A stretch of DNA of 64,000 bases. Origin: Flavobacteriales bacterium (GTDB lineage: Bacteria > Bacteroidota > Bacteroidia > Flavobacteriales_F > PHOS-HE28). Below the pieces are notes generated by a model. It ran no database searches. It had not been told where the DNA came from and was given only the letters and a program-made list of their open reading frames with translations. The stretch lies in the NCBI GenBank assembly GCA_016704485.1, contig JADJAA010000001.1, forward strand, positions 1,426,001-1,490,000. Reading direction: 5' to 3'. Position 1 is the stretch's first letter. Every line of letters begins with the position of its first letter. Made by a program: the position numbers and the translations under genes. Below, one piece after another: positions 56,301 to 63,667 of the stretch.

Positions 56301-57712
56301 CGCCGGTCAATGATCCGCCGTACGTTGAGGTAGGCGGAAATGTAGTGGATACTGTGTATGCCAATACCATGTTGAATACATCGATCATTATCTGTTTGAA
56401 CGCGATCGATCCAGAAGGCGATGGAGTCGATGTGACTGCCGTGATCGTTAACCCAACGAACGGAACAGCGACGAACTTCGCGGATGGTGATACGTGCTTC
56501 ACATACACACCCGATCCTGGTTACGTTGGTGGCGACACGCTGGTGATCACTATATGCGATAACCTCAATGCATGTGATACGATCGTCGTCATCATCAACG
56601 TAACGGATAACCTCCCGCCTTGGGCTGTTGATGATACCGCGTCGGTGAATGGTGGCGGTTCTGTTGTAATAGACAATGAAGCCAATGACAGCGATCCAGA
56701 AGGTGATCCGTTCACTACTACTGTTGCGACGGCTGGTAACGGAACTGTTGTGATCAATGGTAATGGAACACTGACCTATACCCCGGGTCCGACGTTCTGC
56801 GGTACGGATACCATCAGTTACACCATCTGCGATGATAATGGAGCTTGCGATTCCGCGATCATTCTGGTGATCGTGAACTGCCCTCCGGTTGCTGTGGATG
56901 ATAGCCTATCGACGTTCGAGGATACGCCGATCACCATTGATGTGATGATCAACGATTACGATCTGAACGGTGATCCATTCTCTGTGACCGTTGCAACTGC
57001 CGGTAATGGAACGGTGGTGATCAATGGCGACGGATCGTTGACATACACGCCGGATCCGAATTACTGTGGGCAGGATATGATCACCTACACGATCTGCGAT
57101 ACCACAGGATTGTGCGATACCGGGATCGTAACGATCGATGTGATCTGTGTGAACGACCCCCCGATCGCGGTTGATGATAGTACCTCGGTTTCACAAGGAG
57201 GTGATGTAACGATCGATGTTGTGGATAATGATATCGATGTGGATGGTGATCCACTTACAGTGACCGATGCGACTGCGATCCATGGTGATGTGACCATCGA
57301 TCAGGATGGTAACCTGTTCTACAGGCCGCATGTTGGCTATTGCGGACCGGATACCATAACCTACACTGTCTGTGATCCCGGGCCGCTATGCGATATTGGT
57401 CAAGTATTCATCACAGTAGAATGTTCGGATGATGCGCTAGCGATACCACAAGGCTTCTCACCGAATGGTGATAACATCGGTGATACGTGGGTGATCACTG
57501 GACTGGAGAATTATCCGCAGGCCAGTGTAACGATCTTCAACCGTTGGGGCAATAGCGTCTTTAGTGCTGCGCCATACATGAACGATTGGAAAGGGAATAA
57601 CACGGGTTCATTCTCACTCGGAGAAGACCTGCCGAACGGAACGTATTGGTACATCCTGGATCTGGGGAATGGTGATGAAGCGCGCACCGGATATGTCTAC
57701 ATCAACCGATAA
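50327..57712 (+). CDS. Giant cadherin-like repeat protein with CHU_C (T9SS type B) domain
   Basis: 2461 aa from the ATG at 50327, which begins a signal peptide (YCFTVLLVFIATASSFGIV). A calcium-loop region like thrombospondin type 3 follows (DNDDDGVLDEVDLDDDNDG). Then come about 20 cadherin/Ig-like repeats of 80-115 aa, opening with DAVDD..EDG, containing NDTD, YTPDPNYNGPDT and CD..G.CDT, and joined by PVNDPP. Repeats 11-13 and 14-16 are a duplicated triplet of 304 aa. The C-terminus is a CHU_C domain (LAIPQGFSPNGDNIGDTWVI, IFNRWGNSVF). It is a SprB-like adhesin, probably exported with the PorP/SprF protein encoded next. Confidence 0.95.
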   Translation: MSCSLRYCFTVLLVFIATASSFGIVVRFDDGAEFCRWELQAMAIQPPMLVIGDNDDDGVLDEVDLDDDNDGILDVAEMDCLITVPVAQDPNPSVTVDDGIVDITYTELTTTLATAVEGGYTYVYPEGFGTAEIEFAPAAVNMEFYLVDMDRLERVYLDVFDASGTLVPDVTAYVTVLGASITVASDATHSCDVSSTFDTSVDSFEPQVTVRFVFPFPVSRIRMDLYNASAGSPGYIIETLCVDRFSDGDALADRFDNDSDADGCPDALEGDGGFLLTDIDANGRLTGGVDGTGVPTAAGAGQADVSAYNDMVFAPICVPSGVPDAIDDVGGNIPEDGANGTINVIANDTDTDGNPTAPTNGPGQFTVDLNVGMQGIQITDPDATGVWTYDPATGVITFDPANNFNGSVSHIYQLCDPGGSCNSAFVSFNVTPVNDAPTAVDDSFDINEEGVPSVNVASNDGDIDNTNGQLTWSVLDGGTAAANGTIIFSPNGNLTYIPNVNASGTVSFTYQVCDLEPLCATAAATIIILEISDPPDAISDVGATLVEDGANGTINIIANDTDPEGNPTAPTNGVGQFTVDINTGLGGVQVNNTTVAGVWTYDPATGIVTFDPANNYNGTAAIQYQLCDPEGFCDIATISFVVTSVPDAPDAVDDNGGVLVEDGPNGTVNIIANDTDPEGNPSPPTNGLNQFRIDLNPVAAGIQTTVTNALGTWTYATATGIVTFNPANNYHGTATLSYQLCDPTGLCDNANITFVVSAQNDPPDAVDDIVLAPLIEDGANGTVNILSNDTDADGTVSAPTNGAGQYIIDLDPANPGYQLVLPTTQGFWSYNTTTGIVTFNPADNFFGTATTPYVLCDPDGGCDQANITFTVSSVNDLPDAQGEFGGTLLEDGVNGSVDILANDTDQDGDPVPPTNGPGEFTVDLDTGTPGVQTNMTNAVGVWTYDPVTGIVTFDPADNYYGTAQLTYELCDPEGACDQAAITFNVDPVNDPPIVNDDIDNTIQNGIVFTNVVANDTDSLDPNGGIDVTSITIIAGPFNGTANAELNGSISYLPDLDYVGPDSIQYTVCDVGYPLPVLCDTAWLFLTVDDLSPQALDDVSAVNEDDFVVIDVLANDNSPTGVLLIGTVAIVDLPTNGTAVVNPDGTITYTPDPNFNGADDFTYTVCNDAGFCSNATVVIDVIPVNDPPVAADDNYTTDEDTALIMDVLTNDSDPADPNGGIDSTSVTILNGPFNGTAVVNLDGTITYDPIPNYNGPDSLQYVVCDLGVPLPALCDTAYVFITVLPVNDAPVVNDPLGGTVDTLYVITSVNVPLTVCLLAFDLDGDPVDVTDALNGPSNGAISGLSNNDTCFTFTPNLDYVGMDTVNIVFCDDQGACDTINVVITVLPNSPPVITDNGGTPIDTLNVSTLTDVPLVICLNATDAEGDTLDATATLNGPNDGIMSGVNDGDTCVTYTPDPGYFGMDTVTVVVCDQNGGCDTVVVVITVIPNQPPVIVDENGTPIDSLAVTTPEDQPIIICLNAIDPDGDAVDVTGATFGPLNGTLNGLNDNDTCFTYIPDPDYNGPDTVTIQVCDGLGGCDVITMVIDVTPVNDPPIATNDTVTTNEDTAITVDVINNDNDDADGSPLDSASVTVIGGPQDGTATVNGDGTISYVPGLNFNGSDSLIYVICDTGVPLPAICDTAVVYITVTPVNDPPVITDGGGTSIDTLNVSTLVDVPIVICFFATDAEGDTLDATATLNGPTNGTMSGVNDGDTCVTYTPDPGFVGTDTVTVVICDPFNGCDTVVVVITVLSNQPPVIVDGNGTPIDSLAITTPEDQSIIICLNAIDPDGDAVDVTGSLNGPLNGTITGLSDNDTCFTYIPNANYNGPDTVTIEVCDGLGACDVITIIIDVTPVNDPPIATDDIVSTNEDTAIIVNVISNDNDDIDGSPLDPTSVTVIGGPQDGTATVNGDGTITYIPGPNFNGSDSLIYVICDTGIPLPAICDTAVVYITVTPVNDPPYVEVGGNVVDTVYANTMLNTSIIICLNAIDPEGDGVDVTAVIVNPTNGTATNFADGDTCFTYTPDPGYVGGDTLVITICDNLNACDTIVVIINVTDNLPPWAVDDTASVNGGGSVVIDNEANDSDPEGDPFTTTVATAGNGTVVINGNGTLTYTPGPTFCGTDTISYTICDDNGACDSAIILVIVNCPPVAVDDSLSTFEDTPITIDVMINDYDLNGDPFSVTVATAGNGTVVINGDGSLTYTPDPNYCGQDMITYTICDTTGLCDTGIVTIDVICVNDPPIAVDDSTSVSQGGDVTIDVVDNDIDVDGDPLTVTDATAIHGDVTIDQDGNLFYRPHVGYCGPDTITYTVCDPGPLCDIGQVFITVECSDDALAIPQGFSPNGDNIGDTWVITGLENYPQASVTIFNRWGNSVFSAAPYMNDWKGNNTGSFSLGEDLPNGTYWYILDLGNGDEARTGYVYINR

Positions 57713-57733
57713 CCAGAGCAACACCAAAGAGAC

Positions 57734-58669
57734 ATGAAGAAGCACTTGCACATTCTCCTAGCACTGGTACTTGCGATCGGATCAACGGTTGCCTCAGCGC
57801 AACAGGATCCGCAATACACCATGTACATGTGGAACATGATGGCCGTGAATCCGGCATACGCTGGATCCAATGAACTACTGAGCATTACTGCACTGGCCCG
57901 TCAACAATGGAGCGGCCTCGATGGCGCGCCAAGCACACAAAGTCTGGTCATCCAATCACCGCTAAAGAACGATAAGCTCGGCCTCGGACTCTCTGTTGTG
58001 AATGATAAGGTCGGTCCGGTGAATACCACATTGATCTATGGCGATTTTGCCTATCGCATCCGAACAGGACAGAATACGCGACTAGCGTTCGGACTGAAAG
58101 CAGGTATCAATCTGTTCCAAGCAAAAGTGGGTGAATTGGCGAATGTGAATGCATCGGACCCGGTTTTCCAACAGAACGTTTCCGGTAAACCCGCTCCCAA
58201 TTTCGGTTTCGGATTGTACTACTGGGGCAAGAAAGGATACCTCGGTCTCAGTGCTCCCAAGTTGATGGAGAACAGTTATGGAACGGTGGTCACTTCCGCT
58301 GGTGAGACAGAGGTCCTGGCTGAAAAGAGACACTTTTTTCTTGTCGGTGGATACGTATTCACACTCAGCGATGCTGTAAAACTGCGGCCATCGTTCTTGG
58401 TAAAAGCAGTGGACGGCGCGCCGATCAGTATCGACCTCAGTGCGTTATTTGTCATCCATGATCGGTTCTGGATCGGTGGCGCTTACCGCAATCAGTCGAG
58501 CTGTTCCGCAATTGCAGCGTTCCAAGTAACGGATCAGTTCAAAGTGGGATACGCCTACGATTTTACAACGACAGAACTTCGCGGCTATCAAAGCGGTTCA
58601 CATGAATTGATGCTCACTTACGATCTCCGTTTCAATAAGAATAAGATCCTCTCACCACGCTACTTCTGA
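57734..58669 (+). CDS. PorP/SprF family type IX secretion protein
   Basis: 311 aa. Signal peptide HILLALVLAIGSTVASAQQ, then the family opening DPQYTMYMWNMMAVNPAYAG and LARQQWSGLDGAPSTQSL, and a barrel of alternating strands ending with HELMLTYDLRF. SprF-like proteins are needed for export of CHU_C adhesins such as SprB; each tends to serve the cargo encoded beside it. It lies 21 bp after the giant cargo gene and 3 bp before the OmpA gene, so the three form one operon. Confidence 0.96.
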   Translation: MKKHLHILLALVLAIGSTVASAQQDPQYTMYMWNMMAVNPAYAGSNELLSITALARQQWSGLDGAPSTQSLVIQSPLKNDKLGLGLSVVNDKVGPVNTTLIYGDFAYRIRTGQNTRLAFGLKAGINLFQAKVGELANVNASDPVFQQNVSGKPAPNFGFGLYYWGKKGYLGLSAPKLMENSYGTVVTSAGETEVLAEKRHFFLVGGYVFTLSDAVKLRPSFLVKAVDGAPISIDLSALFVIHDRFWIGGAYRNQSSCSAIAAFQVTDQFKVGYAYDFTTTELRGYQSGSHELMLTYDLRFNKNKILSPRYF

Positions 58670-58672
58670 TCC

Positions 58673-60928
58673 ATGCACACGCAGATGACCTATATGTATA
58701 TGAACAGGACCATCATGACCGTGATCACTGCATTGTTGATCGCGACAGGATCCTACGCACAGAGCGGCCTGATCAAACGGGCGGATAAGAAATATGCAGC
58801 GTTCTCCTACATCGAAGCTGCCAGGTTGTATGAATTGGCTGTAGGGAAAGGTGCCGCGGAATTGGACGTTGCTTCGAACCTAGCAGATTGCTACTGGCGC
58901 TTACGCGATATGCGCAATGCGGAACGCTGGTACGCGAAAGCTGTAGCGCCGCCCACCGCAAGTCCACAGGATGTTTATCGGTACAGTGAGGTGCTGCGGA
59001 GCAACGGAAAGATCGCTGAGGCGGACCTCGTTCTGGAGCGATATAAAGGACTTGCTGCACAGGATTCGCGAACTGAATTGCAGGACAACGCCGTCGGTTA
59101 TGTGAAGGAACTGAACGAACGGAATCTACTTGGCGCATCCGTGAAGAACCTTGATATCAATTCCGAACGATCAGACATGGGAGTGGGTATGCTCGGTGAG
59201 CAAGTAACATTCGCTTCCGCGCGAAGGGATAGGGCTGCAGAAGAACGGAACCATACGTGGAATGATGCGCCATTCCTTGATCTGTATGTAGCCGATGCAA
59301 GTACGACCGGTGACCTGACCAACGTGCGACCATTGGATGGCCCGTTCAATACCAAGTACCACGAAAGCAACTTGAGTGCGACCTCCGCAGGACAACAAGT
59401 GCTGTTCACACGGAACAACTACGATGGACATAAACGCGGCAAGGACGAAAGTGGTGTGACCGGTCTGAAAATGTATTCGACCTCGCGTTCGGGTACCGGT
59501 CCATGGGAGAAGGAAAATGCATTCATCCATAACAATGATCGGTACTCCGTTGGGCACCCTGCATTAACACCCGATGGCAACCGATTGTACTTCACCAGCA
59601 ATAGACCGGGTGGAAAAGGCGGTACCGATATCTGGTATTGTGAGAAGGCCGGTATAGGCGGTTGGGGCCCCGCTGCGAATGCGGAAGGGATCAATACCGA
59701 AGGCAATGAAATGTTCCCGTTCATCACCACGGACAATGTGCTCTTCTTTGCTTCCGACGGTCACAAAGGCCTTGGTGGTCTTGATGTAATGATGGCGAAT
59801 GTCACAGGCACCACATTCAGTAAAGTGCGGAATCCCGGTGCACCGATCAACAGTACTGCGGATGATCTTGGGTTCGTTCTGCGCAACAGTTCCAGCGGTT
59901 ATTTTTCCAGCGATCGCCTTGGAGGAAAGGGTGATGATGATATTTATTCCGTTACGATCACTGCGAAGTTGCGGAATGAATTGAAGATCGATGGCATCGT
60001 AAGAGAGGGTACAACGAACGCACCATTGGCAGGTGTGCTGGTGAAGAAGGTCGGAGCGAATGGCGAGACACTTGATTCCACGATGACGGATGCCAGCGGT
60101 CGATACGGTTTCTCACTTGAACCTGGCCAGCAATACTCCATCACTGCGGAAAAGGAGGAGTTCATTAAATACGCAACGGACCTGGATCTATTAACTGAAC
60201 TGGATACACTAGTGGAGAAGGATCTTACGCTGGTCAGTGCATTGGGGATCTCTTTCCTGATGCATGTCACCGACCTTGGAACAGGCGATCCGCTGAAGGA
60301 TGTGAACGTGAACATCGTTGAAGATCGATCACCGGAACCATTGTTGATCGGCATGACTAATGACAAAGGAAACGTTCGTACGGCGCTGGAGAAACGAGCC
60401 ATTGGTGACGAACTGAACATGCAGATCCGGCTTTCGCGCAAGGGCTACCTCAGCAAGAAGATCACGTACAATGAACTGATCAAAGCGTATGGAGAATTGA
60501 AGAAGAACGAATCAATGGAAGTGGGCCTTCAACCGGCAGCGAAAGGCGATGACCTCGGTTCGCTTATAGACCTACAGACGATCTATTTCGACGTGAACAA
60601 AGCGAATATCCGTCCGGATGCAGCCGCTGAATTGAATAGAATGGTGGAGGTGATGAATGATAACCCGGGGATCGTCATCGAGCTCGGTAGTCATTCCGAT
60701 TGTCGCGGTTCCGTTGAGTACAACAGGGTATTGAGCGATAAACGTGCGAAGAGCAGTATGGCCTTCATCGTAAGCAAAGGGATCGCGCGTTCACGTATCA
60801 CAGGAAAAGGATACGGCGAAAGCAAATTGGTGAACGATTGCCCGTGCGAAGGAAGCGTAGAGAGTACTTGTACAGAGGAACAACACCAACTCAATCGCAG
60901 AACGGAATTCATCATTAAGAAGATGTGA
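58673..60928 (+). CDS. OmpA family protein with TPR-like, PD40 and carboxypeptidase-regulatory domains (PorE-like)
   Basis: 751 aa from the first ATG, 3 bp after the porP stop; an ATG at 58700 directly before the signal (VITALLIATGSYAQ) may be the true start. Domain order: TPR-like helices (AARLYELAVGKGAAELDVAS), PD40/WD40-like beta-propeller strands (GNRLYFTSNRPGGKGGTDIW, GYFSSDRLGGKGDDDIY), a carboxypeptidase-regulatory domain (GIVREGTTNAPLAGVLV), and a C-terminal OmpA peptidoglycan-binding domain (IYFDVNKANIRPDAAAELN, GSHSDCRGSVEYN). It should anchor the T9SS accessory complex to the cell wall. Confidence 0.95.
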   Translation: MHTQMTYMYMNRTIMTVITALLIATGSYAQSGLIKRADKKYAAFSYIEAARLYELAVGKGAAELDVASNLADCYWRLRDMRNAERWYAKAVAPPTASPQDVYRYSEVLRSNGKIAEADLVLERYKGLAAQDSRTELQDNAVGYVKELNERNLLGASVKNLDINSERSDMGVGMLGEQVTFASARRDRAAEERNHTWNDAPFLDLYVADASTTGDLTNVRPLDGPFNTKYHESNLSATSAGQQVLFTRNNYDGHKRGKDESGVTGLKMYSTSRSGTGPWEKENAFIHNNDRYSVGHPALTPDGNRLYFTSNRPGGKGGTDIWYCEKAGIGGWGPAANAEGINTEGNEMFPFITTDNVLFFASDGHKGLGGLDVMMANVTGTTFSKVRNPGAPINSTADDLGFVLRNSSSGYFSSDRLGGKGDDDIYSVTITAKLRNELKIDGIVREGTTNAPLAGVLVKKVGANGETLDSTMTDASGRYGFSLEPGQQYSITAEKEEFIKYATDLDLLTELDTLVEKDLTLVSALGISFLMHVTDLGTGDPLKDVNVNIVEDRSPEPLLIGMTNDKGNVRTALEKRAIGDELNMQIRLSRKGYLSKKITYNELIKAYGELKKNESMEVGLQPAAKGDDLGSLIDLQTIYFDVNKANIRPDAAAELNRMVEVMNDNPGIVIELGSHSDCRGSVEYNRVLSDKRAKSSMAFIVSKGIARSRITGKGYGESKLVNDCPCEGSVESTCTEEQHQLNRRTEFIIKKM

Positions 60929-60945
60929 TCTGGTATTTTCTAATA

Positions 60946-60980
60946 GAAAAAAGGAGCCGTGAACGTGGCTCCTTTTTTTG
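60946..60980 (+). terminator. Intrinsic terminator after the T9SS-B operon
   Basis: AAAAAGGAGCC, a short loop, and GGCTCCTTTTTTT, about 20 bp after the ompA-family stop. The strong stem with a T-run marks the operon end. Confidence 0.9.
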
Positions 60981-61111
60981 TTCGATGAATGCGTCTTTTC
61001 AAATGCACGCCCAGCTAAAACGAACCTGCGCCACAAGTGTTGGATATTCAAGCCTCTTTGTCTTAAACAATGAACAAGAGGATCAGTTTACATGTTCGAC
61101 TTAAGCATTCG

Positions 61112-61711
61112 CTAGCGGTATTTTTCCCATGCTCTCGCTACTATAGCTTCATGATGTGCATCAATGAGTTGCACCCAATCACTGTCTTCAAGTTGATCCG
61201 CAATGGTTCTGGCTTTTGTGGATGCTTCAAGTGCTTTAGCAAACTCATCATTTTGATACAGGAACCAGGAGTATTTATCCCACGTAATGTAGTCTGTCTC
61301 AATTTCGTAATTCCAGTTGATACAGAGTATCCTATATCGCTCGTGGGTAGGTAAGAAGTAAAAGAACAATGCGATCGGGATCGTGATCAGGATAGGCAAA
61401 AGCCTTTTTGGGTGCCCTGCGCGAATGATAAAGACTGCGGCTACTAACGTCAGTAGTGCTGCAACGATCAGAATCACCGATTGTATTGGCAGGAACTTGA
61501 CGGACACGAATACTAGCAGTAACCACCCGAAGTTTGCCAACGTCAGCAGTAACGTGGCCTTTTGCTGTTTTTTCAGTACGCCTACTATTAACGATATGAC
61601 TACTCCCACAAGACCGATCAGGATCAATATGGCATTGTAGTGAATGTGAAACAGCTTTAGCAGCAATCCCATATAGAAGAGGACTTGGGATATGATATTG
61701 ATTATTCTCAT
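61112..61711 (-). CDS. Membrane protein of unknown function
   Basis: 199 aa. Five hydrophobic segments (IINIISQVLFYMGLLLKL, AILILIGLVGVVISLIVGVL, LLLTLANFGWLLLVFVSV, VILIVAALLTLVAAVFII, LLPILITIPIALFFYFL) fill the first 120 residues. A soluble C-terminal helical tail contains FAKALEASTKARTIADQLED, which resembles a single TPR. No family is recognised. It may anchor a small protein-binding tail. Confidence 0.7.
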   Translation of the reverse strand: MRIINIISQVLFYMGLLLKLFHIHYNAILILIGLVGVVISLIVGVLKKQQKATLLLTLANFGWLLLVFVSVKFLPIQSVILIVAALLTLVAAVFIIRAGHPKRLLPILITIPIALFFYFLPTHERYRILCINWNYEIETDYITWDKYSWFLYQNDEFAKALEASTKARTIADQLEDSDWVQLIDAHHEAIVARAWEKYR

Positions 61712-61792
61712 GTGATTTCAAATAGCGGGAATGCAATGATCGTTCTTGCGATCAAATGCATGCAAAAGAGTGACCATCAACATCACGACTCT

Positions 61793-63118
61793 CTACAATT
61801 TCATGAAACGCAACCCCGGCCCCACCAGTTCATGCCCCAACATAGGCAAAGCGAAATAGCCACCCGGTTCCCTGTCCAGTATCACGAATGAATTGGTGCC
61901 AGCGATCGTCGCCACCGTTCTGCCCGAAAGATCGAAGATCCGGATGCGGTCCGTGCGTTGAGGACCTTGTACGTTGAACACATCCGTTACGGGATCCGGA
62001 TAAAGACGCCAAGCATCGATCGCATCGGAATGTTCTTCTGTGCTTGTAGGCCCATTATTGATTCCCCATAGCCTTTGGGTAAAGCCATTCGTGTCGTCAT
62101 CCATATTGCGGAATCCAACGCGCACATAGCCGGTCCCGACACTCGGAGGCGAATAGAAATAATTGTAGAAATGTTGTTCGTCGCCCGCAGGGATGGTAAC
62201 GTACGCCGTAATCGTGTCCGTCTGATAACAGATATCCATGCACAGCGAGCTGCTCCAACCCGTTGGTAGTTGCATGTTCATGCGCACAACACGCACCTGT
62301 ACATCTGAGGTCGATGGGTTAGTGAGCAGACATTCAGCGGTCAACGTGGTCGCGTCGGCACCGTAGACCGTGTCGTTGCCGGTCAGTTCGAAAGTGAAGG
62401 AGCCTCCTAAAGTCGTTGTGCAATCCACGGGATTTCCTAACAGGCTATCAATATCACAGATGATGTTCTCCGGATCCTTATCGTACCAATCGTGGTGTGC
62501 GAAGAGCACGCCAGTGGTATCGATCAAGTACGCGTTGTTCGGCTGAGGTCCGTAATAGTCCCACCATTCGTTGCAGGGTCCGTCCAAATAGATCGGAGCA
62601 TCGATCTGCATATCCAACGTAAGTGCATCCAGCACATCCTTCCGCTCGCCATAAGTTGTTGGTTGGCGATAGAGAATGCCCGCGCTGATGTTCTGGGCTC
62701 CCGTATTCACCACGCCGAAATACGGACTGATATCCTGATCGGGATGTGCTTCAACAGTGTAAATGATCACGGTGGTCAATTCATCGCCATAGGTCGCAAC
62801 TACACTGTTGATGGATGGGACCTTGTTCCGGAAGACCGGGCAAGTATAGCTCGCGCTGATCATCAACACCGGCTTGCCGGCAGCCAATGCATCATGCAGG
62901 TTGAACGCATTTCCATCGCGGTCATACAGCGTGAAGTCCGCTGCGGTTTCTCCCGCATCTCGGCCAACTGAGGTGATCGGAGGTGTTTGCAGTGGTAGTG
63001 TACAGACTGGATCATCGTTGCCCGGAAGCGTACTAATACCAATGCTAGGCAGAAGGACAGGTTGACCACTAAGCAAGGGAGCGATCAGCAAGGCGAAGGA
63101 AAGAAGTGAGGATCTCAT
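61793..63118 (-). CDS. Deiodinase-like thioredoxin-fold protein with T9SS type A signal
   Basis: 441 aa from the ATG at 63118 (an upstream ATG at 63256 has no signal). Signal peptide LLSFALLIAPLLSG. The first domain resembles iodothyronine deiodinase family folds: GKPVLMISASYTCPVFRNKV (Cys93 at the position of the Sec in SCTUPPF), then TTVIIYTVEAHPDQD with Glu123 and His125, and NNAYLIDTTGVLFAHHDWYD. A second domain is an unrecognised beta region (SFTFELTGNDTVYG). The end is a sorting domain (WRLYPDPVTDVFNVQG, FDLSGRTVAT). It is probably a surface redox enzyme; iodothyronine activity is not implied. Confidence 0.78.
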   Translation of the reverse strand: MRSSLLSFALLIAPLLSGQPVLLPSIGISTLPGNDDPVCTLPLQTPPITSVGRDAGETAADFTLYDRDGNAFNLHDALAAGKPVLMISASYTCPVFRNKVPSINSVVATYGDELTTVIIYTVEAHPDQDISPYFGVVNTGAQNISAGILYRQPTTYGERKDVLDALTLDMQIDAPIYLDGPCNEWWDYYGPQPNNAYLIDTTGVLFAHHDWYDKDPENIICDIDSLLGNPVDCTTTLGGSFTFELTGNDTVYGADATTLTAECLLTNPSTSDVQVRVVRMNMQLPTGWSSSLCMDICYQTDTITAYVTIPAGDEQHFYNYFYSPPSVGTGYVRVGFRNMDDDTNGFTQRLWGINNGPTSTEEHSDAIDAWRLYPDPVTDVFNVQGPQRTDRIRIFDLSGRTVATIAGTNSFVILDREPGGYFALPMLGHELVGPGLRFMKL

Positions 63119-63242
63119 TGGACGTACACGAATAGGTGAAGATAAGACGCATTTTGCTCCTTTCGGTTCAATAGTAAGGGTGATGCGTAGCGGTCTGAGA
63201 ACAGGGCCGGCATGGTCTGAGTCAAGAAAAATTCCGATACCA

Positions 63243-63284
63243 TTTGCACGATTCAATTATTCATCGTAATATTGCGATTAATAA
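63243..63284 (+). promoter_or_regulatory. arsR promoter with overlapping ArsR operator
   Basis: TTTG at 63243-63246 (-33) and TAATATTG at 63267-63274 (-7, one mismatch to TAnnTTTG) are 20 bp apart. A 28-bp imperfect inverted repeat (63257-63284, outer arms TTATT/AATAA, inner ATCG/CGAT, 24 of 28 positions symmetric) covers the -7 element and ends 9 bp before the arsR start. It fits repression by ArsR binding over the -7 region. Confidence 0.75.
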
Positions 63285-63293
63285 GACCAAAAC

Positions 63294-63629
63294 ATGGGAC
63301 TTGCCAAACTCGAAGAATTCACGGTGCGCGATAATCGGATAGCTCGTTATGCGAAAGCCTTAGCACATCCGGCGCGTGTAGCCATTTTGAGGTTATTGAT
63401 CAAGAAGAACGCTTGTGTCTGTGGTGATATCGTGGATGAGCTACCCCTCTCGCAGAGTACGGTGAGCCAGCATTTGAAGGAATTGAAAGAAGCCGGTTTG
63501 ATTCAAGGAGATATCGATGGTAAGCGCGTCTGTTATTGCATCGACCCCAAAGAATGGGCGATGGCGCAGAAGACTTTTATTGAGATGATGACCAGCTTCA
63601 AAGCGGTTGATACCACATGTTGTACCTGA
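63294..63629 (+). CDS. arsR: ArsR-family metalloregulator
   Basis: 111 aa. Winged-helix core: YAKALAHPARVAILRLLIKK, then NACVCGDIVDELPLSQSTVS as the first helices with the recognition helix SQSTVSQHLKELKEAGLI, wing DIDGKRVCYCID. The CVC pair near residue 44 and the CC pair near the end (DTTCCT) are candidate As(III)/metal-binding thiols. It probably represses its own operon through the 28-bp inverted repeat upstream, being released by arsenite. arsM follows. Confidence 0.92.
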   Translation: MGLAKLEEFTVRDNRIARYAKALAHPARVAILRLLIKKNACVCGDIVDELPLSQSTVSQHLKELKEAGLIQGDIDGKRVCYCIDPKEWAMAQKTFIEMMTSFKAVDTTCCT

Positions 63630-63667
63630 ACGAACATTGAACGTAAAATAACGATAAACAAAATAAG

